Source of the DNA: Bradyrhizobium sp. CSS354
GTDB lineage: Bacteria; Pseudomonadota; Alphaproteobacteria; Rhizobiales; Xanthobacteraceae
DNA length: 64,000 bases
Assembly (NCBI RefSeq): GCF_029051725.1
Contig: NZ_JAACFU010000001.1
Coordinates: forward strand, 1 to 64,000
Reading direction: 5' to 3'
The notes below the pieces were generated by a model. That model was not told the origin of the DNA, searched no databases, and saw only the letters and a list, made by a program, of their open reading frames with translations. The translations under genes were made by a program, and so were the position numbers. Below are positions 25,233 through 35,837 of the stretch, one piece after another (within the stretch, counting starts at the first letter, position 1; each line of letters starts with the position of its first letter).

Positions 25233-26261
25233 ATGCGTGTGGCGGCAGGACTGATTTTGGCAAGTGCGATGTCTCTTGCGATGACGGGCGCGGCATGGTC
25301 GCAGACCCCGCCTGCAAAGCCCGCTGCCGCGACGCAAGCCCCTCCGGTGGCAACGCCGGCTGCGGCTGCGCCCGCTGCGGCTCCGGCACCCGCTCCTGCA
25401 GTAGCGGCCGCCGCGCCGGCGGGTTTCGTCAATCCTCCCCCGCCCAAACAAGCTCCGCAACCCGCCCGCGCAGCCTGCAACACGCCGGGCGCGCTCGGCG
25501 TCGCCCGCACTGTCGAGATCGACACCACCGGTGGTCCCGGCTTCGGCTTCGAGCATTTCAAGGAGCTCGATTTCCTGCGCGACCACGAGGTGGTGCTGAC
25601 CTTCGATGACGGCCCCTGGCCTAAAAACACGCCCGCGGTGCTGAAGGCGCTCGCCGACGAGTGCACCACCGGCATCTTCTTCTCTATCGGCAAGCACGCG
25701 ACCTACGAGCCGGAGATTCTCAAACAGGTTTACGCGGCCGGCCATACCGTCGGCACCCACACCTGGTCGCACGCCAACCTCAACAACAAGAAGCTCACGG
25801 AAGCGCAGCGCAAGGAAGAGATCGAGAAGGGCCTGTCTGCCGTGAAGTGGGCGCTCGGCGGCATTTCGCCCTCGCCGTTCTTCCGCTTCCCGGCGCTCCA
25901 GCATCCGCCGGAGATGGTCACCTATCTCGGCAACCGCAACACGGCGATCTTCTCCTGCGACATCGACTCCTTCGACTTCAAGGCTTCGAAACCCGAGAAG
26001 GTGGTCGAGACCGTCATGAAGAAGCTGGATACCAAGGGCAAGGGCATCATCCTGATGCACGACTTCCAGAAGCACACTGCGGAGGCCCTGCCCGAATTGC
26101 TCAAGCGCCTGAAGGCCGGCGGTTATAAGGTGGTGGCGATGCGCGCCAAGTTCCCGGCCTCGACGCTGCCGGAATACGACCAGGAGCTGCTCAAGGACGT
26201 CAAGCTGCCGACGGTGAGCACCCGGCCGGTCAACAGCGTCGTGACGACGGTTTCCGAATAG
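25233..26261 (+). CDS. Polysaccharide deacetylase (NodB-homology) protein
   Basis: 342 residues. It has a signal peptide (cleavage after WSQ/SQT region, residue 23-24), then a low-complexity Ala/Pro linker to about residue 75. A NodB-homology domain follows, with VVLTFDDGPWPKNTPAVL (catalytic Asp and metal Asp, near residue 122), GTHTWSHANL (metal His pair, near residue 172), FFRFPAL and IILMHDF (catalytic His, near residue 275). It acts on exported polysaccharide or peptidoglycan amino sugars. The DHFR-like gene follows after 8 bases, so the two are co-transcribed. GAGGA precedes ATG 25233. Confidence 0.9.
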   Translation: MRVAAGLILASAMSLAMTGAAWSQTPPAKPAAATQAPPVATPAAAAPAAAPAPAPAVAAAAPAGFVNPPPPKQAPQPARAACNTPGALGVARTVEIDTTGGPGFGFEHFKELDFLRDHEVVLTFDDGPWPKNTPAVLKALADECTTGIFFSIGKHATYEPEILKQVYAAGHTVGTHTWSHANLNNKKLTEAQRKEEIEKGLSAVKWALGGISPSPFFRFPALQHPPEMVTYLGNRNTAIFSCDIDSFDFKASKPEKVVETVMKKLDTKGKGIILMHDFQKHTAEALPELLKRLKAGGYKVVAMRAKFPASTLPEYDQELLKDVKLPTVSTRPVNSVVTTVSE

Positions 26262-26269
26262 CCGCGCCG

Positions 26270-26821
26270 TTGTCCTTTCGGATCGAAGGCTACGTCATCG
26301 TCTCCGCGGACGGCATGCTCGCCGACGCTGACCATGTCATGCCCGACAGCCTGAAATTCGAAGGCGACAAGCTGTTCTTCGAACAGGCGCTCGATCGCGC
26401 GGCGCTGATCGTGCACGGTCGTCACTCGCACGAGCAGCAGCCGAATTCACCCAAGCGCAAGCGCCTGATCCTGACGCGCAAGATCAAGGCGCTGACCGTC
26501 GATCCCGAGATGCCGAACGCGACCTTGTGGAATCCGGATCACGCCAGCTTCGAAGACGCCTGCGCGTTCGCCGATGTCGCTTCCGGCACCGTCGCAATCA
26601 TCGGCGGGCCCGTCGTGTTCGACATGTTCATGGACCGCTACGACACGTTCTGGCTGTCGGAAGCCCCGCATCTGCGGCTGCCCGGCGGCGAAGGCTGTTT
26701 TGTCGAAGTACCGTCGCGTACACCTCGGGAAGTGCTGGCCTCACACGGGATGAAGCCGGGAGCGCCGTATCTGCTCGATGCGGCGCATGACGTGACCGTC
26801 ACGCCGTGGCGCAGGACGTAG
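26270..26821 (+). CDS. Dihydrofolate reductase-family protein (RibD C-terminal type)
   Basis: 183 residues. The start TTG 26270 gives the family-typical N-terminus FRIEGYVIVSADGMLADADH; the next ATG would remove the first strand. Other marks are ALIVHGRHSHEQQPN, KRLILTRKI, AIIGGPVVFDMFMDRYDTFWL (the nucleotide-binding GGxxxF segment near residue 110) and a C-terminal catalytic-domain strand. It is an NADPH-dependent reductase-like protein with unknown substrate. It is translated from the same message as the deacetylase but with no obvious functional link. Confidence 0.75.
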   Translation: MSFRIEGYVIVSADGMLADADHVMPDSLKFEGDKLFFEQALDRAALIVHGRHSHEQQPNSPKRKRLILTRKIKALTVDPEMPNATLWNPDHASFEDACAFADVASGTVAIIGGPVVFDMFMDRYDTFWLSEAPHLRLPGGEGCFVEVPSRTPREVLASHGMKPGAPYLLDAAHDVTVTPWRRT

Positions 26822-26832
26822 TGGTTTAACCT

Positions 26833-27285
26833 TCACACGTCCCCGTAGGCTGCCTCCGCCGGACGCGTGACGCGGCCGTAGCCCATGATCATGAACAGCG
26901 CGCCGATGATCGACAGATTCTTGAGGGCATCGACCAGCATCTTGCCGTTGTCGGGCGGAACCTGGTTCCAGAAGTCGTAGAACAGGAAGGTCGCGACCGC
27001 GAGATAGACGATCATCAGCATCGCGAAGAAGCGCACGCCGAAATTCAGAGCGATCATCACCCCCGCGACGATCTCGAGCACGCCGACCACGATCGCCAGC
27101 AGCTGCGGCGTGGTCATGGCCGTCGCCGTCTCGATCTGCTTGGTGTAAGGCGCGATCATGTCCGGCACGACAACCTTGGCGGCGATGAAATCAACCGTCG
27201 CCTGCATGGCAAACAGTCTTGCCGCACCCGTGTAGATGAACAGCACGGCGAACAGGATCCGCCCGAAAGTCACGAACGCTGGCAT
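26833..27285 (-). CDS. DoxX family membrane protein
   Basis: 150 residues with four predicted membrane helices (about 5-25, 58-80, 85-105 and 122-140). The DoxX features are GRILFAVLFIYTGAARL at the start and LLAIVVGVLEIVAGVMIALNFG in helix two. DoxX proteins are inner-membrane proteins linked to redox or thiol metabolism in some bacteria; the role here is unknown. The gene converges on the DHFR-like gene with an 11-base gap. Confidence 0.85.
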   Translation of the reverse strand: MPAFVTFGRILFAVLFIYTGAARLFAMQATVDFIAAKVVVPDMIAPYTKQIETATAMTTPQLLAIVVGVLEIVAGVMIALNFGVRFFAMLMIVYLAVATFLFYDFWNQVPPDNGKMLVDALKNLSIIGALFMIMGYGRVTRPAEAAYGDV

Positions 27286-27544
27286 GATCGGCCTCTTTGC
27301 TCAGGCTTTTTGAAACCGGATTTTTGGCGAAAGCACTAAGGGATTATGGAGAGTCATTCGCCGGTTTACAAACGGGGAAATGGAAAACTGCGAGCAATTC
27401 AAAGTTGGTGGCGCGCTATTCGCTTGGCGCTCCCTAGCGGAATCGAAAAAAGCAGCGACCGCACCGCGCTCGGCGTCATGGCCGGGCACGACGAGCCTGC
27501 GGAACGATCGCGGCTCCGAAAGACGCCCAACGTGCCGCCCCGCC

Positions 27545-29854
27545 TTAGGTAAACAACGTCGGCTGTTGCCGCGACGCGCGCTCCTGCGCTTCCACCACAG
27601 CCACCGCGGTCATGTTGAGGATGCCTCGCGCCGTCACCGACGGCGTCAGGATGTGGGCCGGGCGCGCCGGGCCGATCAGGATCGGACCGACCGGCAGCGC
27701 GTCCGCCAGCGACTTGATCATCTGATAGGCGACGTTGGCAGTGTCGAGGCTTGGCATGATCATGATGTTGGCCTCGCCCTCAAGGTTGGAGTGCGGCAGC
27801 ACCATTTTACGCGCAGCGGCCGAGAGCGCGGTGTCGCCCTGCATCTCGCCGTCGGCCTCGAGCTCCGGATGCTTCTCCTTCAGGAGCTGGGTTGCCCGGC
27901 GCATCTTGCGCGAGGATTCGGTATCGTAGCTGCCGAAATCCGAATGCGAGACGAAGGCGATCTTCGGCTTGATGTTGAAGCGTTGGACGTGGACCGCTGC
28001 GAGCGAGGCGATCTCGGCGAGCTCTTCGGCGCTCGGATTGGGCCGCACCTGGGTATCGGCGATGAAGAAGGCGCCCTTGCTCGTGATCAGCAGCGCCAGC
28101 GCCGCATAGTCGCTGATCCCCGGCGTAAACCCGACGATCTCGCGGACATGGCGCAGATGACTCATGTAGCGGCCCTCGACGCCGCAGAGCATGGCATCCG
28201 CCTCTCCGCGCACCACTGCGAGCGCCGCGATGACGGTGTTGTTGGTGCGCACCACCGTGCGCGCCGCATCCGGCGTCACGCCGCGGCGGCCGGCGACCTC
28301 GACATAGGACTGCACGTAGGAGCGGTAGCGCGGATCGTCCTCGGGATTGACGAGGTCGAAGTCCTTGCCGGCCTTGATCGACAGGCCGAAACGCTTGATG
28401 CGCGCCTCGACCACCGAGGGACGTCCGACCAGGATGGGCGTCGCCAGCTTCTCTTCCAGCACCACCTGGGTCGCGCGCAGCACGCGCTCATCCTCGCCTT
28501 CGGCGTAGATCACGCGCACCGGCTGGGTCTTGGCCTTGGCGAACATCGGCTTCATGACGAGGCCGGAGCGGAACGCGAAGCGCTCGAGCAGCGCGGTGTA
28601 CTCGTCGAAATTGGTGATGGGCCGGGTCGCAACGCCCGATTCCATCGCGGCCTTCGCCACCGCCGGCGCGATGCGCAGGATCAACCTCGGATCAAAGGGA
28701 CTCGGGATCAGCGAGCCCGGGCCAAACCCTTGCGTCTCGCCGGTGTCGAAGCCTTGCGCGACCGCATCGGACGGCGCCTCGCGCGCGAGCTGCGCGATGG
28801 CCTCCACGGCCGCGTGCTTCATCTCCTCGTTGATGGCGCTGGCGCCGACGTCGAGCGCGCCGCGGAAGATGAAGGGAAAGCACAGGACATTGTTGACCTG
28901 GTTCGGAAAATCGGAGCGGCCGGTGCAGATCATGGCGTCGGGACGCACTTTGCGCGCCTCCTCCGGCATGATCTCCGGCGTCGGGTTCGCGAGCGCCATG
29001 ATGAGCGGCTTGTCGCCCATCGCCTTGGCCATCTCGGGCTTGAGCACGCCCGGTGCGGACAGGCCGATGAAGATGTCCGCGCCGCCGATCACGTCGGCGA
29101 GCGTGCGCTTGTCGGTCTTCTGCGCATAGACCGCCTTCCAACGATCCATGGTGGTGTTGCGGCCTTCGTGCACGAGGCCGTCGATGTCGCAGACCCAGAT
29201 GTTCTTGCGCTGCGCGCCCATCGACACCAGCAGGTTCAGTGTCGCGAGCGCTGCGGCCCCTGCCCCCGATGCCACGATCTTGACGTCCGACAGGTTCTTG
29301 CCGTTGAGGCGCAGCCCGTTGGTGATCGCGGCGGCGACGATGATCGCGGTGCCATGCTGGTCGTCATGAAAGACCGGGATCTTCATGCGCTCCTTGAGCT
29401 GCGCCTCGATCTCGAAGCATTCCGGTCCGCGGATGTCCTCGAGATTGATGCCGCCGAAGGTCGGCTCGAGCGCGGCCACCGTCTCGACCACACGCTCGAT
29501 GGTGTCGGCCGCGATCTCGATGTCGAACACGTCGATGCCGGCGAATTTCTTGAAGAGGACCGCCTTGCCCTCCATCACCGGCTTCGAGGCCAGCGGGCCG
29601 ATATTGCCGAGGCCGAGCACGGCGGTGCCGTTCGAAACCACGGCGACCAGATTGGAGCGGATTGTCAGCGTCGCCGCTTCCGCGGGGTTCTTGGCGATCT
29701 CCATGCAGGCGGCGGCGACGCCCGGCGAATAGGCCAGCGCGAGGTCGCGCTGGTTGGCAAGCGGCTTGCTTGCCTGGATCTCGAGCTTGCCGGGGCGCGG
29801 CAGCCGATGATAGGCCAGCGCCGCCTGGTGGAGATCATCAGAATAGGACGACAT
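27545..29854 (-). CDS. maeB: NADP-dependent malic enzyme with C-terminal phosphotransacetylase-like domain
   Basis: 769 residues, the full length of the MaeB hybrid. The malic-enzyme part (about 1-430) has [29 protein letters not shown] and the NADP-binding [20 protein letters not shown]. The C-terminal part (about 440-769) resembles phosphotransacetylase ([46 protein letters not shown]) but in MaeB serves regulation, typically by acetyl-CoA. It decarboxylates malate to pyruvate, making NADPH; this matters in rhizobia growing on C4-dicarboxylates. The gene is monocistronic. Confidence 0.95.
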   Translation of the reverse strand: MSSYSDDLHQAALAYHRLPRPGKLEIQASKPLANQRDLALAYSPGVAAACMEIAKNPAEAATLTIRSNLVAVVSNGTAVLGLGNIGPLASKPVMEGKAVLFKKFAGIDVFDIEIAADTIERVVETVAALEPTFGGINLEDIRGPECFEIEAQLKERMKIPVFHDDQHGTAIIVAAAITNGLRLNGKNLSDVKIVASGAGAAALATLNLLVSMGAQRKNIWVCDIDGLVHEGRNTTMDRWKAVYAQKTDKRTLADVIGGADIFIGLSAPGVLKPEMAKAMGDKPLIMALANPTPEIMPEEARKVRPDAMICTGRSDFPNQVNNVLCFPFIFRGALDVGASAINEEMKHAAVEAIAQLAREAPSDAVAQGFDTGETQGFGPGSLIPSPFDPRLILRIAPAVAKAAMESGVATRPITNFDEYTALLERFAFRSGLVMKPMFAKAKTQPVRVIYAEGEDERVLRATQVVLEEKLATPILVGRPSVVEARIKRFGLSIKAGKDFDLVNPEDDPRYRSYVQSYVEVAGRRGVTPDAARTVVRTNNTVIAALAVVRGEADAMLCGVEGRYMSHLRHVREIVGFTPGISDYAALALLITSKGAFFIADTQVRPNPSAEELAEIASLAAVHVQRFNIKPKIAFVSHSDFGSYDTESSRKMRRATQLLKEKHPELEADGEMQGDTALSAAARKMVLPHSNLEGEANIMIMPSLDTANVAYQMIKSLADALPVGPILIGPARPAHILTPSVTARGILNMTAVAVVEAQERASRQQPTLFT

Positions 29855-30098
29855 GCGGTGTCTTGCCTCGCGTTACCGGCCTCAAACTACATTGTCCTGA
29901 CCGGTCCGCCTTCGGGTGGTATTTCCGGTCATGGAAACGGGATGAAGCACGCCGGGCGCCCCGGTGGCAACATCCGATTGCGGCCCCATCAACAGGGCGC
30001 GCGGTCAAATATCTGATAGCGCTAGCTTTCCATGGACCGCGCGTTGCTTTGCGAATATGGCAAGTTGCCTCGTGCAACGCGGGCAACTGGAGCTGGGA

Positions 30099-32069
30099 AT
30101 GAAGCGAATCCTGATCGGCCTGATCGTCGTGACCGTGGTCGCCGCGAGCGGATGGTTCGGCTTCAGCTTCTACGCAAAACATCGCGTCACTGCCGAGATC
30201 GAGGCGGCGTTCGAGCAGATCCGGGCCAGTGGCGGCAAGGCGAGCCACGGCAAGGTGGCGTTCGATCTGACGAGCCGGACGTTGACGATCGAGGATATCG
30301 CGGTTGAGCCTGCCAACCAGCCACAGGCTCATGTCAAGATCGCCGCTATCAAGGGCGTGGGCATTCGTCAGGTCGAAGAGACACGCTTCGCGGCCGACAG
30401 CATCGATATCTCGGGCTTCGAGGTCGCGCTGGACGAAATCGGCCCCGCGAAGCTGAAAGTCTTCTACAAGGTGCCGCAGTTGACCATGCGGGATTACGTC
30501 GGTCCCATTCATGCTCAGAACGCGCCGACGTCAGGCTCCCTGATCGACATGTACCGTTTCGTGCTCGATCAGTACGCAAACGTGACGGCTTCTTCCATCA
30601 TAGCGCCGACCCTCGCAGTCGCCTTCGATGCGGGCAAAAGCGCCGGAGGCAGTGGCGAGGTCGCCTATTCGGGTCTTGCGATCCAAAAGCTCGGCCAGGG
30701 CAAGATCGCCACGATCAAGGCGGAGCGCGCCAGTTTCACGATCAACGTGCCGCAGCCGGGCAAGGCGGACAAGCTGACCGGCGAGGTGTCCGACATCATC
30801 ATCAATGATTTCGATTCTACCGCGATGGCCGCCGCGCTCGATCCCCAGAAGGCCAACGACGACAGCTATCATCGTGTCTACGGACAGATGTCCAGCGGCA
30901 CTTATGTCGTGACGTCGACGCTCGGCATCCGGATGCAGGTCGATGGGATCGCCATCACCGACATCGCGGTGCAACCGTCGAAATTCCGGCCCGCCGAGAT
31001 CCTGGCGCTGCTGCCGGCGGACAGCTCGGTCCCGCCGACGCCGGCGCAATCGCGCGAGATGATGGAAAAGCTCGCCGGGTTCTATGAAGGCCTTCGCGTC
31101 GGCAAGATCGAGATCGGCACCATGTCGATGACGACCCCGCAAGGAACGCCCCGGCTGAGGGCCATCAGATACCAAGAGGGCGAGTTCGCGCTCGAGGGCC
31201 TCGATGCGCCGACGCCGCAAGGTCAAATCAAGATGGAGCGCTTCGCACTCAAATCGCTCAGCATCGCGAATTTGATGCGTTGGGCGGCAAGCCTCACCAC
31301 TCCCGGGCGGGCGCCCTCGCCGGATCAGATGCTCGGGCTGTTCGGCGTGCTCGCAGGCGCGGAGATCAAGGGCGTCACGGCGCCGTTCAAGACCACCAAG
31401 AAGCTGGTCACGATCGACACGCTGAGCCTGGACTGGGGGCAGCTGGTCGGCTCGATCCCGAGCAAGGCGCATGTGGTTGCCAAACTTGTCACGCCCACCG
31501 ATCCTTCCGATCCGAATCAGCTTCCATTGCTAGCCGCCGGCGTCGACAAGCTCGCCATCGACCTCGATCTCGGCGCCGCCTGGACCGAACAGTCCAACAG
31601 CTTCGCCCTGACGCCCGCGACCCTCGACATCGGAGGGATCGCAAGAGCGCAACTGCGTATCGGCCTCGGCAACGTACCACGCGAGGTGTTTTCGGCCGAT
31701 CCCGCCCAGCTCATGGGCCAGGCGGCCCAGATCGAGGCGGGCACGCTCGAATTTTCATTGCGCGACGGCGGCGTCGTCGATCTCGTCGCGGCACAGTTCG
31801 CGCGCATGCAGAATGTCAGCCGCGATACCGCACGCCAGGCGCTCGTCGAGAGCATCAAGGCTAAACGCGAGCAAGTTGCTTCCGCCAATCCGGATGCAAA
31901 CGCGGCCGTGGACGCGATCGCCCGCTTCGTCGAGACACCGGGCCAGACGCTTTCCATCAAGCTGTCCCCGCGCGCCAAGGCACCGCTGATGCAATTGATG
32001 CAGCTCTTGCAAACCGACCCACAGAGCGCGCTTGCGCAGTTCAGGATCGAGGCGTCGACGGGGCTGTAG
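30099..32069 (+). CDS. Large membrane-anchored periplasmic protein, AsmA/YdgA-like in shape
   Basis: 656 residues from ATG 30099, with GGAG 6 bases upstream; the frame opens earlier at 29964 but without support. One N-terminal membrane helix (residues 5-27) anchors a long extracellular part of beta-rich segments (KASHGKVAFDLTSRTLTIED, KLTGEVSDIIINDFD, RIGTM-like strands). Repeated F/V-D-L-x-S/T-R-T-L-T-I-E-D type strands recall AsmA-like bridge proteins and the YdgA/DUF945 family, but I am not certain of either. It has no catalytic motif. An envelope assembly or lipid transfer role is only inference. Confidence 0.65.
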   Translation: MKRILIGLIVVTVVAASGWFGFSFYAKHRVTAEIEAAFEQIRASGGKASHGKVAFDLTSRTLTIEDIAVEPANQPQAHVKIAAIKGVGIRQVEETRFAADSIDISGFEVALDEIGPAKLKVFYKVPQLTMRDYVGPIHAQNAPTSGSLIDMYRFVLDQYANVTASSIIAPTLAVAFDAGKSAGGSGEVAYSGLAIQKLGQGKIATIKAERASFTINVPQPGKADKLTGEVSDIIINDFDSTAMAAALDPQKANDDSYHRVYGQMSSGTYVVTSTLGIRMQVDGIAITDIAVQPSKFRPAEILALLPADSSVPPTPAQSREMMEKLAGFYEGLRVGKIEIGTMSMTTPQGTPRLRAIRYQEGEFALEGLDAPTPQGQIKMERFALKSLSIANLMRWAASLTTPGRAPSPDQMLGLFGVLAGAEIKGVTAPFKTTKKLVTIDTLSLDWGQLVGSIPSKAHVVAKLVTPTDPSDPNQLPLLAAGVDKLAIDLDLGAAWTEQSNSFALTPATLDIGGIARAQLRIGLGNVPREVFSADPAQLMGQAAQIEAGTLEFSLRDGGVVDLVAAQFARMQNVSRDTARQALVESIKAKREQVASANPDANAAVDAIARFVETPGQTLSIKLSPRAKAPLMQLMQLLQTDPQSALAQFRIEASTGL

Positions 32070-32099
32070 GGCGAGCCGGCCCGCGCACGCCTCACTTGC

Positions 32100-32185
32100 C
32101 GTCATGGCCGGGCTTCTCCCGGCCATCCACGTTCTCTCATGCAATCCTAAAAACGTGGATGCCCGGGACAAGCCCGGGCATGACG
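32100..32185. repeat. Long palindromic dispersed repeat (GTCATGGCCGGGC type)
   Basis: Arms of 34 bases at 32100-32133 and 32152-32185 are inverted copies with three mismatches around an 18-base loop. The core CGTCATGGCCGGGCTT recurs in Bradyrhizobium intergenic regions. It lies between the convergent anchored-protein gene and aspS and may also work as a terminator. Confidence 0.8.
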
Positions 32186-32226
32186 AATCCGTGGCCCTCT
32201 CCCGCGTGAGAGGAGAGGCGTTGCAT

Positions 32227-33999
32227 TCACTTCTGCGGCAGATTCACCTTCACATGCAGCTCGCGGAGCTGCTTGGGGCTGGGCTCCGACGGTGCGCCCA
32301 TCAAGAGGTCCATAGCCTGCTGGTTCATCGGGAACAGCGAGATCTCGCGCAGATTGTTGGTGCCGCACAAGAGCATGACGATGCGGTCGACGCCGGCGGC
32401 CATGCCGCCATGCGGCGGGGCGCCGTACTGGAAGGCGCGGTACATGCCGCCGAAGCGATCGACGACTTCCTGCTCGCCATAGCCGGCGATCTCGAACGCC
32501 TTCACCATCGCTTCCGGCACGTGGTTGCGGATTCCGCCGGAGGCGATCTCGTAGCCGTTGCAGGTGATGTCGTACTGGAACGCCTTGATGGTCAGCGGGT
32601 CCTGACCCTTCAGCGCCTCGAGGCCGCCCTGCGGCATCGAGAACGGGTTGTGCGAGAAGTCGACCTTCTTGTCTTCCTCGTTGTACTCGTACATCGGGAA
32701 GTCGACGATCCAGGCGAGCTCGAACCGCTCCTTGTCGGTGAGGTTCAACTCCTCGCCGACCTTGTTGCGGGCCAATCCTGAAAACTTCCAGAACTTGTCG
32801 GGATCGCCGGCGACGAAGAACGCGGCATCGCCTTCCTTCACGCCGATCTGCGCGCGGATCGCGGCGGTGCGCTCAGCACCGATGTTGTTGGCGAGCGGAC
32901 CGGCCCCCTCGCCGCCCTCGCGCCACATGATGTAGCCGAGGCCCGGCTGTCCCTCGCCCTGCGCCCAAGAATTCATGCGGTCGCAGAAGGCGCGAGAACC
33001 GCCGCCCGGCGCCGGGATCGCCCACACCTGGTTCTTGGGGTCCTCCAACATCCGCGCGAACACCTTGAAGCCGGAGCCGCGGAAGTGTTCGGAGACGTCC
33101 TGCATCTCGATCGGGTTGCGCAAGTCCGGCTTGTCGGAGCCGTATTTGCGCAGCGCCTCGGCGAACGGAATGCGGCGCCAGCCCTTGGTCACCGGCTTGC
33201 CCTTGGCGAACTCCTCGAACACGCCGGTGATGACAGGCTCCATCGCGGCGAAGACGTCGTCCTGCGTGACAAAGCTCATCTCGACGTCGAGCTGGTAGAA
33301 CTCGCCCGGCAGACGATCCGCGCGCGGATCCTCGTCGCGGAAGCAGGGCGCGATCTGGAAGTAGCGATCGAAGCCCGACATCATCAGGAGCTGCTTGTAC
33401 TGCTGCGGCGCCTGCGGCAGTGCATAGAACTTCCCGGGATGAATGCGCGATGGCACCAGGAAGTCGCGCGCGCCCTCCGGCGAGGACGCGGTCAGGATCG
33501 GGGTATTGAACTCGAAGAAGCCCTGCCCCTCCATGCGCCTGCGCATCGACTTGATGATTTCGACCCGCGTCATGATGTTCTGGTGCAGCTTCTCGCGACG
33601 CAGGTCGAGGAAGCGGTACTTCAGGCGGATGTCTTCAGGGTATTCCTGGTCCCCGAACACCGGCAGCGGCAGGTCGCCGGCCGGGCCCAACACCTCGATC
33701 TCGCTGACATAGATCTCGATCTTGCCGGTGGGCAAATCGTCATTGTCGGTGCCTTCGGGACGGCGGCGGACCTTGCCGTCCATCTTGACCACGAATTCCG
33801 AGCGCAGCTTCTCGGCCTGCGCAAACGCCGGCGAGTCCGGGTCGACCACGCACTGGGTCAGGCCGTAATGGTCGCGCAGGTCGATGAACAGCACGCCGCC
33901 GTGGTCGCGAACGCGATGGACCCAGCCTGACAGGCGGACCGTCTCGCCGATGTTGCTCTCGCGGAGCGCGCCGCATGTATGTGACCGGTAGCGATGCAT
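32227..33999 (-). CDS. aspS: Aspartyl-tRNA synthetase, bacterial type
   Basis: 590 residues with the bacterial-type domain order: OB-fold anticodon domain ([20 protein letters not shown], residues 22-41), then class II motif 1, then motif 2 ([24 protein letters not shown], split here around residue 215). It also has the GAD insertion domain and the C-terminal motif 3 ([15 protein letters not shown]). The [18 protein letters not shown] start is typical. Many alphaproteobacterial AspRS are non-discriminating and supply Asp-tRNA-Asn to GatCAB; this cannot be judged here. In related genomes aspS commonly lies near rnd and ppk-ppx; here it is 6 kb from rnd and 17 kb from ppk. Confidence 0.97.
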   Translation of the reverse strand: MHRYRSHTCGALRESNIGETVRLSGWVHRVRDHGGVLFIDLRDHYGLTQCVVDPDSPAFAQAEKLRSEFVVKMDGKVRRRPEGTDNDDLPTGKIEIYVSEIEVLGPAGDLPLPVFGDQEYPEDIRLKYRFLDLRREKLHQNIMTRVEIIKSMRRRMEGQGFFEFNTPILTASSPEGARDFLVPSRIHPGKFYALPQAPQQYKQLLMMSGFDRYFQIAPCFRDEDPRADRLPGEFYQLDVEMSFVTQDDVFAAMEPVITGVFEEFAKGKPVTKGWRRIPFAEALRKYGSDKPDLRNPIEMQDVSEHFRGSGFKVFARMLEDPKNQVWAIPAPGGGSRAFCDRMNSWAQGEGQPGLGYIMWREGGEGAGPLANNIGAERTAAIRAQIGVKEGDAAFFVAGDPDKFWKFSGLARNKVGEELNLTDKERFELAWIVDFPMYEYNEEDKKVDFSHNPFSMPQGGLEALKGQDPLTIKAFQYDITCNGYEIASGGIRNHVPEAMVKAFEIAGYGEQEVVDRFGGMYRAFQYGAPPHGGMAAGVDRIVMLLCGTNNLREISLFPMNQQAMDLLMGAPSEPSPKQLRELHVKVNLPQK

Positions 34000-34193
34000 G
34001 GTCGTCCCAAATTCAATGTCGGAGGATCGAATCGAACCGCCGAGACGGCAGGCCCAAAGTTGCGGCAGGGTTTACCCGACGAGGCCGGGTGCGGCAACCA
34101 ATGGAACGGCCCGTTTTCGGCTGGAAGTGCCCATTTTTGCCCAATCTGGGCTCAAGCCTTTGCCATCAGGCGTTCCACGCCTATCTTGAGGCC

Positions 34194-35669
34194 ATGACAG
34201 TCCATTTCCCGTTCCAGAACTCCTATTCGGCGCTGCCCGACAGCTTTTTCGCCCGGGTCGCACCGACGCCGGTGGCGGCGCCCCGGCTGATCAAGCTGAA
34301 CCGGCCGCTGGCGGTCCAGCTCGGGCTCGATCCAGATGTGCTGGAGACCCCTGAGGGCGCCGAAATCCTGGCGGGCAAGACGGTTCCCGCCGGTGCCGAT
34401 CCAATCGCCATGGCCTATGCCGGCCACCAGTTCGGACAGTTCGTGCCTCAGCTCGGCGACGGACGGGCGGTGCTGCTCGGCGAAGTCATCGACAAGGATG
34501 GCATCCGCCGCGACATCCAACTCAAGGGCTCGGGACCCACCCCGTTCTCCCGCCGCGGCGATGGCCGTGCCGCGCTCGGGCCCGTGCTGCGCGAATATAT
34601 CGTGAGCGAAGCGATGTTCGCACTGGGCATCCCGACCACGCGCTCACTCGCTGCCGTCGTCACCGGCGAGCACGTCATCCGCGAAACCGCGCTGCCCGGC
34701 GCGGTGCTGACCCGCGTCGCCTCGAGCCACATCCGCGTCGGCACCTTCCAGTTCTTCGCGGTCCGCCGCGACACCGACGCCATTCGCCGGCTCGCTGACC
34801 ATGTGATCGCCCGCCATTATCCGGAGCTATCAGGCGCCGAGCGGCCCTATCACGCGCTGCTGTCCGGCGTGGTCGCGCGCCAGGCCGATCTGGTCGCACG
34901 CTGGCTGCTGGTCGGCTTCATCCACGGCGTGATGAACACCGACAACAGCTCCATCTCCGGCGAGACCATCGATTACGGCCCGTGCGCCTTCATGGACGCC
35001 TACAACCCTTCGCAGGTGTTTTCCTCGATCGACGAGATGGGCCGCTATGCCTATGCCAACCAGCCGCGCATCGCGCTGTGGAATCTGACGCGGCTGGCCG
35101 AATGCCTGCTGCCGCTGTTCTCCGACGATCAGGAAAAGGCGGTCGCCGAGGCCCAGGACATTCTCGGCGCCTTCTCCGACACGTTCAGCAACGCCTATCA
35201 GGCGGGCCTGCGCAAGAAAATCGGCCTGTTCACGGAGCGTGACGGCGACGACGCGCTGATCCAGGACCTGCTGGATGCCATGGCCAAGAACCAGGCCGAC
35301 TTCACCCTCACCTTCCGCAAGCTTGGTGACGCCGCTCGCGATCCGGCTGCCGACGATGCGCGCGCCCAGTTCATGGACCCGGGGGCGTTCGACGAGTGGG
35401 CCAGGCGCTGGCACGAGCGCACAGCCCTGGAGCCGCAGAGCGCAGCCGAACGGCAAGCCGCCATGCACGCCGTCAACCCCATCTTCATCCCGCGCAACCA
35501 CCGCGTCGAGGCCGTGATCCAGGCCGCGGTCAACAACGACGACTACACGCCGTTCGAGGAGCTGGTGAAGGTCTTGGCCAAACCGTTTGGCGACCAGCCG
35601 GACTACGCCGCCTACGCCGATCCCCCGCTGCCAGACCAGCGAGTGCTGCAGACATTTTGCGGGACGTAG
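34194..35669 (+). CDS. selO: SelO/YdiU family protein adenylyltransferase
   Basis: 491 residues from ATG 34194. The pseudokinase core includes [20 protein letters not shown] (residues 73-92), [20 protein letters not shown] (nucleotide-binding, near residue 108) and [15 protein letters not shown]. After it come [20 protein letters not shown] with the metal Asn/Asp (near residue 240) and [12 protein letters not shown]. The enzyme transfers AMP to Ser/Thr/Tyr of target proteins, linked to redox homeostasis. The last residues are ...QTFCGT: a Cys near the C-terminus is typical of the family, where eukaryotes have selenocysteine. It is divergent from aspS. Confidence 0.93.
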   Translation: MTVHFPFQNSYSALPDSFFARVAPTPVAAPRLIKLNRPLAVQLGLDPDVLETPEGAEILAGKTVPAGADPIAMAYAGHQFGQFVPQLGDGRAVLLGEVIDKDGIRRDIQLKGSGPTPFSRRGDGRAALGPVLREYIVSEAMFALGIPTTRSLAAVVTGEHVIRETALPGAVLTRVASSHIRVGTFQFFAVRRDTDAIRRLADHVIARHYPELSGAERPYHALLSGVVARQADLVARWLLVGFIHGVMNTDNSSISGETIDYGPCAFMDAYNPSQVFSSIDEMGRYAYANQPRIALWNLTRLAECLLPLFSDDQEKAVAEAQDILGAFSDTFSNAYQAGLRKKIGLFTERDGDDALIQDLLDAMAKNQADFTLTFRKLGDAARDPAADDARAQFMDPGAFDEWARRWHERTALEPQSAAERQAAMHAVNPIFIPRNHRVEAVIQAAVNNDDYTPFEELVKVLAKPFGDQPDYAAYADPPLPDQRVLQTFCGT

Positions 35670-35747
35670 CGACGAACTCGGTGGGTAGCGTGGATTAGCC
35701 GAGGCGTACCGAGCCGAGCTTGTGGACGCCTCGCGCCACCGGAACCG

Positions 35748-35765
35748 CTGTCATCAAACTGAAAC
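35748..35765 (+). promoter_or_regulatory. Pho-box-like sequence before the phosphodiesterase operon
   Basis: CTGTCATCAAACTGAAAC: the first 7-base half matches the PhoB consensus CTGTCAT exactly, the 4-base spacer is AT-rich, and the second half matches 4-5 of 7. It lies 73 bases before the operon's first start, with a possible -10 (TCTAAC) at 35774. A weaker CTGTCAG half follows at 35783. Confidence 0.55.
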
Positions 35766-35837
35766 ACTCGCGCTCTAACGGCCTGTCAGGGTCGTCTTGC
35801 CGGAGGCGCCCACCCTCCAACGATCCTGACAAGCGCC

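Noticed and set aside
27380..30016. 878-residue rightward frame
   Set aside because: Antisense to maeB, which has complete family motifs; no motif or ribosome site in the long frame.
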